A stretch of DNA of 39,081 nt from a virus, in the IMG/VR virus record IMGVR_UViG_3300042376_001558, positions 1-39,081 of that record; one strand, given 5' to 3'. How positions within the stretch are numbered: the stretch's first letter is position 1; each line of letters starts with the position of its first letter. The notes beneath the pieces were generated by a model that worked only from the letters and a program-made list of their open reading frames with translations, was not told the origin of the DNA and ran no database searches. Positions 30,286 through 38,681 of this stretch are shown here, piece by piece. The translations under genes and the position numbers were made by a program.

Positions 30286-31155
30286 TCACTGGTTGTCATC
30301 TATGACTGACCACCCTGGGGCCTGGGGCGTGGCCACGTTTTGCCAATTGGCAGTCTGGTCATCAATAATTTTGATCCAACCGGCAACCCCAAAAGCGTCA
30401 TTAAGCGTGGCGTTCTCTGTCATCGCTACTTGGAACGCTGCCAGCACTGTGTTGGCATCAGCACTGTTGAGGTTTTCTGTGATTGAAAGAACAAAACCCC
30501 GTATGGCTGTGTTGGCATCGGCGCTGTTCAGGTTTTCTGTGACAGACTCAACAAACGCCTGAATAATTTCGTTCAGGTCTGCTACTGTGGTGCCTTCGGT
30601 GACTGCCTGAACAAACTGCGCCGCGATTGTGGGCACATCCTCTATGGTGATGCCCTCTGATATGGATTGGGCAAACTGGGACGCAACACTATTGGCGTCC
30701 GCCAGATCGACGTTTTCTTCTATGGTTTGCAAAAACGCAGATTGCTGCGTGCTGAAGTCGTCCAGCGTAAAGCCTTCTGTGCGGGCTTGCAAGAACTCAA
30801 AATACGTCTGTGCGGTGTCATCCACTAAAACGGTGTCTTCTGTTTTGGCGACAGCAAACTGCGCCGCAATTGTTTGGGCGTCTTGAATGCTTGAGTTTTC
30901 GGTGGCAGAAGCCAAAAAGCCAGCAAATGCCGCGCTGACATCAGCAGAGTTTAAATTCTCAATGACGCCGTCGTAGAAATCACCGGCTGTTGCATCCGTC
31001 TCATCTACCGTGATTGGTTCTGCTTGGCTTACAAGGTACGCTGATAGCTGTGTGCTGGCATCTTCAAGCTGAATACTTTCCACAATGGACAACACACTTA
31101 CCACCCCAGCAAGGGAGGCAAATGGTGTTTGGGAAAAGCTTGAGATGCCAAACAT
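30286..31155 (-). CDS. Tandem 20-residue-repeat virion protein
   Basis: This is a 289-residue protein. After an N-terminus MFGISSFSQTPFASLAG, twelve repeats follow the rule E-x5-D-x7-(F or Y)-x5. The repeat Glu residues are 26, 46, 66, 86, 106, 127, 147, 167, 187, 207, 227 and 247, so only one spacing is 21 instead of 20. The C-terminus switches to a Trp/Gln pattern (W260, W271, W282; DQ/PQ/NQ). Lack of Cys and many acidic residues suggest a surface-exposed shaft. The ATG at 31155 has no clear ribosome site. It lies between a beta-solenoid gene and the S74 fibre, so an adhesin role is likely. Confidence 0.78.
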   Translation of the reverse strand: MFGISSFSQTPFASLAGVVSVLSIVESIQLEDASTQLSAYLVSQAEPITVDETDATAGDFYDGVIENLNSADVSAAFAGFLASATENSSIQDAQTIAAQFAVAKTEDTVLVDDTAQTYFEFLQARTEGFTLDDFSTQQSAFLQTIEENVDLADANSVASQFAQSISEGITIEDVPTIAAQFVQAVTEGTTVADLNEIIQAFVESVTENLNSADANTAIRGFVLSITENLNSADANTVLAAFQVAMTENATLNDAFGVAGWIKIIDDQTANWQNVATPQAPGWSVIDDNQ

Positions 31156-31160
31156 GGTGG

Positions 31161-33296
31161 TTAATTAAACAGCATAAACATATTGCCACTGGCCAGTGAA
31201 AACCGCCATCCGGTGTTGTTGCCGTTATTCACATTTCCGCTTGTGAACAAAGAGTTCCATGTGGCCCCACCTGTGGCGTTGCTGTCTTGGATCGCTAAAT
31301 ACTGCGCGTTGACCGTGCCGGAAGCCTTTGACAAAGTGAACTGCGACCCCGGAGTGGCGCTGTTGATTGTTATTAAGTTGCCTGCGGTGCCAGCCAGACT
31401 AAAGTTGGACACGGTTTGTGTCGTACCGGCAGTGAAGGTCACCGTAGATGGCTGCACGGTGTCGGTGATGTCGTTGAACGTGTTAGACCCGGTGATGGTC
31501 AACGCGCCTGCACCGCCTTGGTTGAGGTTGTAGTAGGTCAAGCCGCCACCAGCAAAAGTCTTTGCTGAGGCAGAGGTCATGGTTATGGTAGATGTGCTTG
31601 GTGCAACAGTAAGCCCAGTGGTGGTAGCTGTATTCCATGCGGTTGCGCCAGAACCAGAAATTGTCCAAGTACCACTGCCCATGTTCAAGGTACGAGTGTT
31701 GCTGTTGCTTGAAGAAAAAGAACCTGCCGTTACATTGAAGTTTGCAGCGGTAAAAGTGCCCTCAGTGAGAGTGAGTGTGTTGGCAGACCCTAATGTCATC
31801 GCATCAGCAAGCGTTACGGTAATGCCCGAACCATTGACCGTTGTATTGTTAAGCGTCTTACCGTTGCTTGTAACTGTTGCTGACGCACGGAATGTTGGGC
31901 CAACGGATGTATATGTTCCACCAGAGGCCAGCGTCAAATTACCCGCCATGTTTAAGTTGCTTGCCGTTATAAAACTTGTGCTGCCGGTAAAATTTAAATT
32001 TTTAAACCAGCTTCCGGAATCAATAATAAAACCCCGTGACCCGGCATTTACTGTCAAGTCTGGTGCGTTTGAAGTTGTGCCGCCCGTGGTTCCAAAAGCT
32101 ACGCGGGCACCATCGTTTATAAAATTACCGCGCGTAAAGCCGCCAGTGCCCGTCCAAGAAAAGTTAGTGGCGTTAGCCATCACCAGAACGGAGGTAGATG
32201 CTAAAGTGGCAGTCAACGCAATATTGCCAGTGCCAAAATAGATTGAGCGAGTGTTTGAGTTGTTGGAACTAAAACCGCCAGCGCTTAAAGTAAAGTCAGA
32301 AAGATCAAGAGTGCCCGACGTGAGTGTGAAATAGTAAGTTGCATCCTGTGTCAATGCGCCATTAAGTGTGACGGTGCTGCCTGCGGCATCAATGCCTGCG
32401 GATTGAATTGTTTTACCTACGCTGGTAATTGTTGCGGGTGCACGAAAGGTTACGTTAAAGCTTGTATATGTGCCGCCTGAAGCAAGCGTCAGGTCGCCTG
32501 CCATGTTTAATGCAGCCGCAGTTACCGTTGATCCGTTGCCAGTAAAAATCACATTTTTGAAATAGCTGCCAGAAGTAATAGTCAGAGAAGATGATCCTGC
32601 GTTGACTGTTAAGTTTGGTGCGTTGGTAGTTGATCCCCCGGCAGTTGAGCCAAATTGCATTGTTGTTGAGTTTGTATTGCTTCGAGTAAACCCACCTGTG
32701 CCAGTAAATGTAAAGCCTGTGGCAGTTGCCATGGACAACACCGTAGCTCCGGCGGTCGAACTGGTCAACGCAATGTTGCCAGCGCCAAATGAAATTGCTC
32801 GGGTGTTTGAATTGCTAGAACTAAAGATGCCAGTGCTTAAAGTAAAGTCAGCAAGAGCAAGAGTGCCTCGAGTTAGCGTGGTGGTATTTGTAATACCTGT
32901 TGTCATTGCATCAGCAAGCGTAACAGTAATTCCAGTACCGTTAATTGTGATGGAGCCAAGCGTTTTACTAGCACTTGTTACCGTGGCAGTAGCGGTAATT
33001 GTGATCGTGCCCGTGTACGAAAAAGTCATACCCGCTACAAGCGTAATAGAGCCAGCCACGCTGATTGCCGCAGTACCCGCCAAAGTTCCAGTAAACCCAG
33101 TGCAAGTAATTGATTTGGCCCCCGTATTGCCAGTGCTTATGGTACAAGTTACAGCGCCAGAGGTGGCATCGAAAAACACATCGTCAGCCGATGTGGGCAC
33201 ACTTGCGCCACCGGCACCGCCTACCGTTGCGGCCCATTTAGTGCCAGCAGTGCCGTCCCAAGCCGCCGTGCCACCCCGCCAAAATCTGTCGGCCAT
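31161..33296 (-). CDS. Large beta-solenoid-type tail protein with 185-residue repeats
   Basis: The 711-residue protein starts at 33296 after CAGGAG. The N-terminal RFWRGGTAAWDGTAGTKWAA is one I associate with phage tail adhesins. The rest is Thr/Ser/Gly/Ala-rich with short strands. Three long repeats start near residues 111, 295 and 480 (KTLGSITINGTG, KTIQSAGIDAAG, KTLNNTTVNGSG), each with an FSSSNSNTR or close variant ending at 166, 350 or 535. It has few charged residues and no enzyme signature. A parallel beta-helix adhesin is most likely. Its DNA is visibly more AT-rich than the internal-protein genes. Confidence 0.82.
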   Translation of the reverse strand: MADRFWRGGTAAWDGTAGTKWAATVGGAGGASVPTSADDVFFDATSGAVTCTISTGNTGAKSITCTGFTGTLAGTAAISVAGSITLVAGMTFSYTGTITITATATVTSASKTLGSITINGTGITVTLADAMTTGITNTTTLTRGTLALADFTLSTGIFSSSNSNTRAISFGAGNIALTSSTAGATVLSMATATGFTFTGTGGFTRSNTNSTTMQFGSTAGGSTTNAPNLTVNAGSSSLTITSGSYFKNVIFTGNGSTVTAAALNMAGDLTLASGGTYTSFNVTFRAPATITSVGKTIQSAGIDAAGSTVTLNGALTQDATYYFTLTSGTLDLSDFTLSAGGFSSNNSNTRSIYFGTGNIALTATLASTSVLVMANATNFSWTGTGGFTRGNFINDGARVAFGTTGGTTSNAPDLTVNAGSRGFIIDSGSWFKNLNFTGSTSFITASNLNMAGNLTLASGGTYTSVGPTFRASATVTSNGKTLNNTTVNGSGITVTLADAMTLGSANTLTLTEGTFTAANFNVTAGSFSSSNSNTRTLNMGSGTWTISGSGATAWNTATTTGLTVAPSTSTITMTSASAKTFAGGGLTYYNLNQGGAGALTITGSNTFNDITDTVQPSTVTFTAGTTQTVSNFSLAGTAGNLITINSATPGSQFTLSKASGTVNAQYLAIQDSNATGGATWNSLFTSGNVNNGNNTGWRFSLASGNMFMLFN

Positions 33297-33299
33297 GCG

Positions 33300-33467
33300 T
33301 TACTCCTGTGGAGTTTCGACAACGGGATTGACCATTGCAAGCCAATTGGTCAGGCGCTCTTGCTTCATGGCCTCCAACTGCTCATCAGTCAAACCGTGGT
33401 CATCAGGCAGGTTCAAGGCATCGCAGAAAGAGCCAAACGGGGTGTCGAATTTGAAAATGATCTGCAT
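33300..33467 (-). CDS. 55-residue acidic protein between adhesin genes
   Basis: ATG 33467-33465 follows AAGGAGCAATC, an excellent ribosome site identical to the one before the gene starting at 35602. The product (MQIIFKFDTPFGSFCDALNL, then an acidic and helical part with LTDEQLEAMKQERLTNWLAM) is soluble and predicted alpha/beta. There is no known family. It precedes the beta-solenoid gene by 3 nt. A small fibre chaperone or assembly factor would fit the location, but that is a guess. Confidence 0.72.
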   Translation of the reverse strand: MQIIFKFDTPFGSFCDALNLPDDHGLTDEQLEAMKQERLTNWLAMVNPVVETPQE

Positions 33468-33476
33468 GATTGCTCC

Positions 33477-34985
33477 TTATGCTTGAGTGGTTACAGCGAC
33501 CACATCCCAGCGGGTGTTTGTCGAGTTGTAGATGCAGCCGACATAGAGCATCTTGTTGATGGTTGTGGTAGTCGGCAAAGTGGTGCCAATCACGGTGTAA
33601 GTGGCATTCCAAGTGATAGCTTGGGCAGTACCGTCGTCCAAAATTCTCAGGATCAGCTTGTTGCCGTCCACTGGGGTTCCAGTTGGTGCCGCTACCGTTA
33701 GAGCTTGATCTTGCGCGGTCAGATTGTATTGATCGAACGCGGAGATGTCAGGAGTCAGCGTAGCCGTTGCCGCAGAAGTTGAGGTGCGAGGATCAATGCG
33801 CTTGTTGGTCAGCGTGGCAGTGCCATTGATGGTCGTGAAGCCACCCGTTGCGTTGGCGTTGTTGCCAAGAGCAGTGACAACACCCGTGCCGGTGGTGGTC
33901 GTAGAAGGAGCAACGCCCGCCCCTCCACCAATGACCAAAGCGTTTGCAGACAGAAGGCCAGAGCTTGCCAGAGTTCCAGTGGCCGAGTAGTACAGAACGC
34001 CGCCAGAGGTTCCAGATGTCAGCCCCGTGCCGCCCGCTGCAACAGGCAGGGTGCCAGCTACAAGCGCAGATGCGCTCGTGGAGTACAGAGCGTTGTTTGC
34101 GCCAGCAAATGTGGTCAGGCCGGTGCCGCCGTAAGCAGGCTGAATCGTGCCACCTTGCCATGTGCCGTTTGAAATAACGGTTGTGCCCAAATCAAGAGCA
34201 TTGGTGCCCCATGTAACACCTTCAGGCAGGTAGCCGTGGATTTCCCATGTGCCACCAACAGTGGCATTTGATATGAGAACTGCATTAGCCGCCCCGCCCG
34301 TCGTAACCGTGCCAACAGTTGTGCCCGCATTGTTCTGGATGGTCAGCGTTCCGGTAGCGGCATTGTTGAACTGAAACGCAGTGGTGTCGGTCAGTGTGGT
34401 TGCATCAGGCAACCTGAATGTGTGATTTCCAGTGCCCGTCAACAACTGATTAAAGTCTGAGGCCGCCGTCAACGTGGTCACGCCGCCAGAAGCGGTAATG
34501 TTTTGCAACCCTTGGCTCAGGCGGTTTATCGTGATGTTTTCATTGGCATCGCGCAGCACAACCGAGTTGGCCCCGGAAGACGCGGTTACACCCGTGCCAC
34601 CATAAGCTACACCAACAGTAGACCCCTGCCATGTGCCAGAGGATACTGTGCCCAGCGCAGAGACATCGCCGGTTTCATTTAAATTAACTGACCGGCCAGA
34701 CGGGTACGTCACAAAGACGTTCACAGCGCCCGAGAAGGTCACCGCGCTGCCGGAGTTGCTTGATGCATAAACAGTGGTTCGGGTTAGCGTCGGCCCCGTG
34801 GTTGAATACGTGCCAAGCCCCACCTCCCAGTTGCCCGCGCCGTCAATGGCCGAGTAGTAGGTTGTGTTTGTATTGCCGATAACGGCAAACGATTGGAACC
34901 CCGGCACCGCACCCGTAAGAGTGAAGCTTACGGTAGTATTCGCCGTGGCCGTCTCTTGGACACGGTTTGCAAGGACCAGAGCCAT
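33477..34985 (-). CDS. Tail fibre/adhesin with NGGTG-type repeats
   Basis: The 502-residue protein starts at 34985 after AAAGGAG. The N-terminus (LANRVQETATANTTVSFTLT, then GAVPGFQSFAV and WEVGLGTYS) is a conserved phage fibre/baseplate-type module. The body contains YGGTG/GGTGLTS motifs (about 125, 275, 315) shared with the S74 fibre at 27874-30246, and a series of Thr/Ala-rich strands. No chaperone domain or enzyme site is visible. It likely forms part of the tail-fibre complex. Confidence 0.82.
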   Translation of the reverse strand: MALVLANRVQETATANTTVSFTLTGAVPGFQSFAVIGNTNTTYYSAIDGAGNWEVGLGTYSTTGPTLTRTTVYASSNSGSAVTFSGAVNVFVTYPSGRSVNLNETGDVSALGTVSSGTWQGSTVGVAYGGTGVTASSGANSVVLRDANENITINRLSQGLQNITASGGVTTLTAASDFNQLLTGTGNHTFRLPDATTLTDTTAFQFNNAATGTLTIQNNAGTTVGTVTTGGAANAVLISNATVGGTWEIHGYLPEGVTWGTNALDLGTTVISNGTWQGGTIQPAYGGTGLTTFAGANNALYSTSASALVAGTLPVAAGGTGLTSGTSGGVLYYSATGTLASSGLLSANALVIGGGAGVAPSTTTTGTGVVTALGNNANATGGFTTINGTATLTNKRIDPRTSTSAATATLTPDISAFDQYNLTAQDQALTVAAPTGTPVDGNKLILRILDDGTAQAITWNATYTVIGTTLPTTTTINKMLYVGCIYNSTNTRWDVVAVTTQA

Positions 34986-34996
34986 TTAAGACTCCT

Positions 34997-35602
34997 TTAA
35001 GAAGTTGCGGTGGTCGAGTAGGTAACGCTTACGGTGTCGCCTGCGGTGGTGACTTTGGCAGTGGCAAATGCGCCTGCGCTGTACAGAGTACCTGCCGGGC
35101 TGCTTTGAGTACTGACCGCGCCCGATCCGGTTACCAAGAAGCAGCCACCAACCGTGCCGCCCGCACCAGTGATGGTGTAGGTAATAGCCGCAGCAGCGCA
35201 AGTCGTCACATTCGACGGCGTGGTTCCAGTCGATGTAGAAGCAGTAAATACAGCCGTGCCGCGAACAGCAGAACCACCAACGGTATAGTTGGTGAACTCA
35301 GTCCATGTCTTTGAGCTTAACGTGTCCGCAGCAGCAAACGTCAATCCAGTACCAGAGATCAGGCCCAAGAACGGGCCAACAGTCGTATAGGTGCCAGAAG
35401 TGCGAAGCAACGTATCAAGCATCAATTGCTTGCCGCCTGCGTTGACCAGATTGGGAAACTCGTCTTCCCATTTGATGTTGCCGTCAGCATCTCGGCAGAC
35501 CACATGGTAGTGGCCTTCAATGCCAACGGATTCGTTGCCAGTGACGTTGGATTGCATGGTGACCTCCGCGTGATCGCCAAAGTTTGAAAGTTCGTTTGAC
35601 AT
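34997..35602 (-). CDS. Beta-rich structural protein, probable fibre component
   Basis: The 201-residue protein starts at 35602 after AAGGAGCAATC. Residues 25-60 (EGHYHVVCRDADGNIKWEDE, then FPNLVNAGGKQLMLDTLL) look like a baseplate- or fibre-attachment module of a type seen in other phages. The rest is Thr/Ser/Gly-rich strands with three Cys. It sits between two other beta-rich genes. No specific function is identified. Confidence 0.75.
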   Translation of the reverse strand: MSNELSNFGDHAEVTMQSNVTGNESVGIEGHYHVVCRDADGNIKWEDEFPNLVNAGGKQLMLDTLLRTSGTYTTVGPFLGLISGTGLTFAAADTLSSKTWTEFTNYTVGGSAVRGTAVFTASTSTGTTPSNVTTCAAAAITYTITGAGGTVGGCFLVTGSGAVSTQSSPAGTLYSAGAFATAKVTTAGDTVSVTYSTTATS

Positions 35603-35611
35603 GATTGCTCC

Positions 35612-36049
35612 TTAAACAAGTCGGATGAGAGCATTGGTTTGATCATCCGGGGGAAAAACAATGGTGAAAGTGCCATTGGTCGAAGCTTTCGCGCCACCAA
35701 AATCTAGAATGCACACCGCGGGGTTTCCAAGCGCGGAATCATTGTAGATCATGGCCCCGTACGCAGTAATGGTTGCACTGGTAAAGGACAGGTCAACGAA
35801 ATCGGTGATTGCAGTCGTCCCCGCCCCAAAAGGCGTGACATTGGTGAGGGTGCCGCCGCCCGCCGCATAGGTGCCTGAGTTGGGCACTTCCCCAACGCTC
35901 GTGTACGCGGTTGTCGATGCATTGAACGACGGGGTGTTGTCGTACAGAGCCAGCTTAAACGTGCTGCCGGTGCCTGTGGTGAAGTTGTGCACGGCCCTCA
36001 TGAGCTCCACTTTGAAGCTTGTGCACATGAAATTTCCATTGAAGGCCAT
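35612..36049 (-). CDS. Beta-rich virion protein of tail/head-accessory type
   Basis: The 145-residue protein (start 36049, GAGGGA upstream) has the segments FKLALYDNTPSFNASTTAYT, SVGEVPNSGTYAAGGGTLTN and SATITAYGAMIYND. From memory these match a small beta-sandwich family encoded beside adaptor and fibre genes in many phages. Composition and order suggest a structural protein. Attachment to fibre or capsid is undetermined. Confidence 0.76.
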   Translation of the reverse strand: MAFNGNFMCTSFKVELMRAVHNFTTGTGSTFKLALYDNTPSFNASTTAYTSVGEVPNSGTYAAGGGTLTNVTPFGAGTTAITDFVDLSFTSATITAYGAMIYNDSALGNPAVCILDFGGAKASTNGTFTIVFPPDDQTNALIRLV

Positions 36050-36051
36050 CG

Positions 36052-36339
36052 TCAGTCCCTCACCAAGTGGGCCAGGTCCAGGTGGCCGGCTTGTCGCAGA
36101 CGGCCCTGGATCGTCAACCGGTCCTGCTCAATGGCCTCGTGCATGTAGAACTCCACAACGGCCTTGATTCGCTCTTTGAACGCCCTGGCTTGCTCTCGAA
36201 CAGCCGGATGTGACTGATCACCCACAAAGATGATCTTGTCCGCAGCGCGTTGAGAAAGCTCCTCCACCGACCACCCACGGTTATGGGTGGTCTCCACTTG
36301 GACCGGGCTGACAAGGACCGTTGGTTGAACTGAGATCAT
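36052..36339 (-). CDS. Small conserved tail-region protein
   Basis: The 95-residue protein starts in an ATGA overlap at 36339 without its own clear ribosome site, so translational coupling is likely. The sequence (GWSVEELSQRAADKIIFVGD, PAVREQARAFKERIKAVVEF, YMHEAIEQDRLTIQGRLRQA) is helical and matches a family that recurs beside adaptor genes in aquatic podovirus-like genomes. No catalytic residues are evident. An assembly or adaptor-accessory role is inferred from position. Confidence 0.75.
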   Translation of the reverse strand: MISVQPTVLVSPVQVETTHNRGWSVEELSQRAADKIIFVGDQSHPAVREQARAFKERIKAVVEFYMHEAIEQDRLTIQGRLRQAGHLDLAHLVRD

Positions 36340-36992
36340 GGGCCAGGTGAATCAGATTTGAGAGGAATACGGATCATGCCATCACGGTACTCATCGCGGC
36401 GGCGGCGGCCTTGCTGCTCAACGCCCAGACCCTGCACAGCCTCTTTGTAGGACTGGCGGAAATACTGCATCATCTCCACCGGTCCCTTGGTGTAACTGTA
36501 CGCCTGAATCAGGCACGCGTACAGTAGCGCCTCCGGGGCGTTCGTGCTGATCCACGTAGTGGGGTTGCCCGACGACAACTGCGCCGGGCGATAGATGTAG
36601 CCCAACTCGACGTCGTAGCTTTGGGCAGGGGTGGGAGACACGTAGAAGGTGTTCTGATCCCAGACGGAGTAATATTTCGGCACCCCTGTCTCGGTACCGT
36701 CAGGCCAGTACTCCTTCATGAACGAGGTGTCCCTGAAGTCCAAGAAAATCTGGTTGTCATTGACTTTGACCATCAGGTAGCGATGAGTCAGGATGTCCGA
36801 TGGTGCGGTCAGAAACTTGTTTCCGGAAGTCAGGTTTCCAGCGGCTTCAAGCTTAAAAACGTCCAGGTCAATCTCGCGGAGAATCTGATTCTCCGCCATC
36901 GTGATAAACGTGTTGATGACGGCGCTCGAAAAGACGTTCGCCCCTACGTCGGTGTAGTTGCGGATGTTGGTGACAAGTTCGTCGTAGGTCAT
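36336..36992 (-). CDS. Head-to-tail adaptor protein
   Basis: This 218-residue protein starts at 36992 in an ATGA overlap. The helical N-terminal MTYDELVTNIRNYTDVGANV and FITMAENQILREIDLDVFKL segments, a beta insert (KYYSVWDQNTFYVSPTPAQS) and a C-terminal helix (GPVEMMQYFRQSYKEAVQGL) follow the layout of phage adaptor proteins that extend the portal ring. With the gp4-like protein just upstream it forms the connector region. Confidence 0.8.
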   Translation of the reverse strand: MTYDELVTNIRNYTDVGANVFSSAVINTFITMAENQILREIDLDVFKLEAAGNLTSGNKFLTAPSDILTHRYLMVKVNDNQIFLDFRDTSFMKEYWPDGTETGVPKYYSVWDQNTFYVSPTPAQSYDVELGYIYRPAQLSSGNPTTWISTNAPEALLYACLIQAYSYTKGPVEMMQYFRQSYKEAVQGLGVEQQGRRRRDEYRDGMIRIPLKSDSPGP

Positions 36993-37339
36993 GACACGCT
37001 CACTGTAACAGAGCCCACCACCGCTTGGGCTATCACAGGCTGGCCCTCAAGGTACGGGCGCATATCGTTGGTGCCACGGGCACTGCCAAAGCTCTGGAAA
37101 GCGGTAAAGCCTGGTGCGCCCACGAACACGGACACCGGCTCAATGCGATCGGGCCGCGGATCGCGCAGGGCTATCGCGTCGCCTCGGTACCGCAGAGGCT
37201 CAAGCTGCGGCTCCTTGGGCTCGTAATCATCCGGGCAGACCATGAACCCGCGCCAGTTCTTGCGCAGGGTGTTGTACGCGTACCGCTGGCCGCAGTAGTC
37301 GCACAAGCCATACGAGAACTTGCCGGATGCAAATGCCAT
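36989..37339 (-). CDS. Small protein with zinc-ribbon-like Cys pair
   Basis: The start is ATG 37339 (an earlier in-frame ATG would lie inside the previous gene), giving 116 residues. The N-terminus has LCDYCGQRYAYNTLRKNWRG followed by FMVCPDDYEP, so three Cys are visible (Cys-x2-Cys plus one), as in a reduced zinc ribbon; a fourth ligand is not obvious. The C-terminal half is beta-rich. A family with this pattern occurs between adaptor genes in related phages. It overlaps the next gene by ATGA. Confidence 0.78.
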   Translation of the reverse strand: MAFASGKFSYGLCDYCGQRYAYNTLRKNWRGFMVCPDDYEPKEPQLEPLRYRGDAIALRDPRPDRIEPVSVFVGAPGFTAFQSFGSARGTNDMRPYLEGQPVIAQAVVGSVTVSVS

Positions 37340-37340
37340 G

Positions 37341-38006
37341 TCATACCCCCATGTCCGGCACAAACTGGACGCTGGCGGTGTCGCGATCTTCCAAGGCAGC
37401 GCGCTGGAAGTCCTCTTCGTAGATCGCCTTCAACGCGGCACCACGGTCAGGGGCGAACTTCAGGGACAGGTAGTAGGACAAGCCAGACGCCAGGCAAGGC
37501 AGGAACCGGAAGTTGACGTCTGCGGTGTTGGTGTACGTCCCCGCATCCTGGATGCGCCGAATGCGGTAGTACACGAAGGTGTAGTTCTGGTCCGCCGCGG
37601 GGTAGAAAAACACTTTGGGCACGTTCGCACGCTGCACGTAGAACTGCGCAGGACGCGCCTGCGTGGTCTTGTCAGGCACATTGAGCCAGTCCTCTCGACT
37701 GATGCGCTCAATGTAGACGTCGGTGTTGATGCCTTGGTTGTTCTGCCGAATGATGGCTTCGAGCACGTTGACCGTGTCGGTCGGCAGGTTAATCTCGTTG
37801 ACCCCCTGGGTCAACGCGTAGGTCGCCTGCTCAATCGTCCACAGGTTCAACCCGCGATTGGCCCAGTCGAGGAATAGCAGGTTGAGCGAACGGCGAGCCG
37901 AGTTGAGCTGATAGCCGCTCGTTGTTCGAATGCCGCAGCGTTCAAACGCTTCCTCGACCAGGTCATCGATCGCTAGGTCGAAGGTGGTGGTGCCCGATGT
38001 GGCCAT
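37341..38006 (-). CDS. P22 gp4-like tail accessory/adaptor protein
   Basis: The 221-residue protein starts at 38006, overlapping the upstream stop (TAAATG). The diagnostic stretch is DLVEEAFERCGIRTTSGYQL followed by ARRSLNLLFLDWANRGLNLW, with the middle GVNEINLPTDTVNVLEAIIR and C-terminal LPCLASGLSYYLSLKF. This is the gp4-type (head completion) adaptor of P22-like tails, and it should bind the portal and receive the tail hub. It is among the firmest structural calls here. Confidence 0.86.
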   Translation of the reverse strand: MATSGTTTFDLAIDDLVEEAFERCGIRTTSGYQLNSARRSLNLLFLDWANRGLNLWTIEQATYALTQGVNEINLPTDTVNVLEAIIRQNNQGINTDVYIERISREDWLNVPDKTTQARPAQFYVQRANVPKVFFYPAADQNYTFVYYRIRRIQDAGTYTNTADVNFRFLPCLASGLSYYLSLKFAPDRGAALKAIYEEDFQRAALEDRDTASVQFVPDMGV

Positions 38007-38231
38007 TTAGCAGACCGCCCCGCCCTTTTTGTAGCCCTTGGTCATCATGCCGCCACCCATCTTGCCAACGGGCTTGCCCATGGCCATGCGCTTGTGCTGG
38101 TTCACAGCCCCGCCCTTTTTCATCATGACCGGGCCCGACTTTTTACTGGGCTCAGACGTCACGTGATTCTTCGCGCCGCTCATCACGGCCCCGCCGCCAC
38201 GAGTGGCGCAACCCATACCTTTTCCAGCCAT
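38007..38231 (-). CDS. Small Lys/Gly/Met-rich basic protein
   Basis: The 74-residue product starts at 38231 after AGGAG. It contains repeated KKGGAV units (MMKKGGAV, YKKGGAV) and many Met, Gly and Lys, with Cys only at positions 8 and 74. Low complexity and a strong positive charge suggest DNA or membrane binding. Similar KKGG proteins are frequent in phage virion regions and have no assigned function. It is followed immediately by the gp4-like gene. Confidence 0.76.
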   Translation of the reverse strand: MAGKGMGCATRGGGAVMSGAKNHVTSEPSKKSGPVMMKKGGAVNQHKRMAMGKPVGKMGGGMMTKGYKKGGAVC

Positions 38232-38233
38232 GA

Positions 38234-38431
38234 TCAGGCTCCTTTCTTCATTGCACGGCCTTTGACGTCGGCCGTTTTACGTTTCACGGCACGGCCCATC
38301 TTGTCGGCCATGTCGGAATTCTTCATCATCGAGCCGTCAGGCATCTTGTGCATGCCTGCCATGCCGCCCTTGGCCATCTTGTTCTTGGCGGCGCGCATTC
38401 CGCGCACCGGTAGAGCTTTTTTGGTTGCCAT
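38234..38431 (-). CDS. Small basic Lys/Met-rich protein
   Basis: The chosen ATG 38431 follows AGGATGAA and gives 65 residues (MATKKALPVRGMRAAKNKMA ... MKKGA). It resembles its downstream neighbour in composition (Lys, Met, Gly, Ala; KNKMAKGGMAGMHKMPDGSM), so the two may be diverged duplicates. No membrane segment is present. The stop is 2 nt before the next start. Confidence 0.74.
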   Translation of the reverse strand: MATKKALPVRGMRAAKNKMAKGGMAGMHKMPDGSMMKNSDMADKMGRAVKRKTADVKGRAMKKGA

Positions 38432-38432
38432 T

Positions 38433-38678
38433 TCATCCTGCCTTTCGGATTTCATCCAACTTTGCCTCAATCCTGTTGAACCGCTGGTCCACATGACTGA
38501 GGAACTTATCGAACCGGTCGTCGACTTCCTTGCGCGTGACATGGTCCCGAGCGACCTCTTCGCGGGTCTTGTTCAAGAGAATGCCCAGCCGGCCGATCTC
38601 ATCGAACTTCGCCTTCAACAAAAAGCCCATGATCCCGACAATCGCCGTCAAGACGACATTCCAAATCATCATCTCCAC
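38433..38678 (-). CDS. Small membrane protein with coiled coil
   Basis: This 81-residue protein uses a GTG at 38678 with GGAGG upstream; a later ATG (38669) is possible. An N-terminal transmembrane helix (IWNVVLTAIVGIMGFLLKAK) is followed by a charged coiled coil to the end (RKEVDDRFDKFLSHVDQRFN, then RIEAKLDEIRKAG). This layout is common in small phage proteins near portal and adaptor genes. A scaffold, spanin-like or membrane-recruiting role is possible. Confidence 0.74.
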   Translation of the reverse strand: MEMMIWNVVLTAIVGIMGFLLKAKFDEIGRLGILLNKTREEVARDHVTRKEVDDRFDKFLSHVDQRFNRIEAKLDEIRKAG

Positions 38679-38681
38679 GGC

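Noticed and set aside
28330-31150. Regular DNA repeats of 51 and 60 nt resembling a CRISPR or minisatellite array
   Set aside because: The repeats are in-frame coding repeats of fibre proteins with degenerate DNA sequence and no constant repeat/spacer arrangement.
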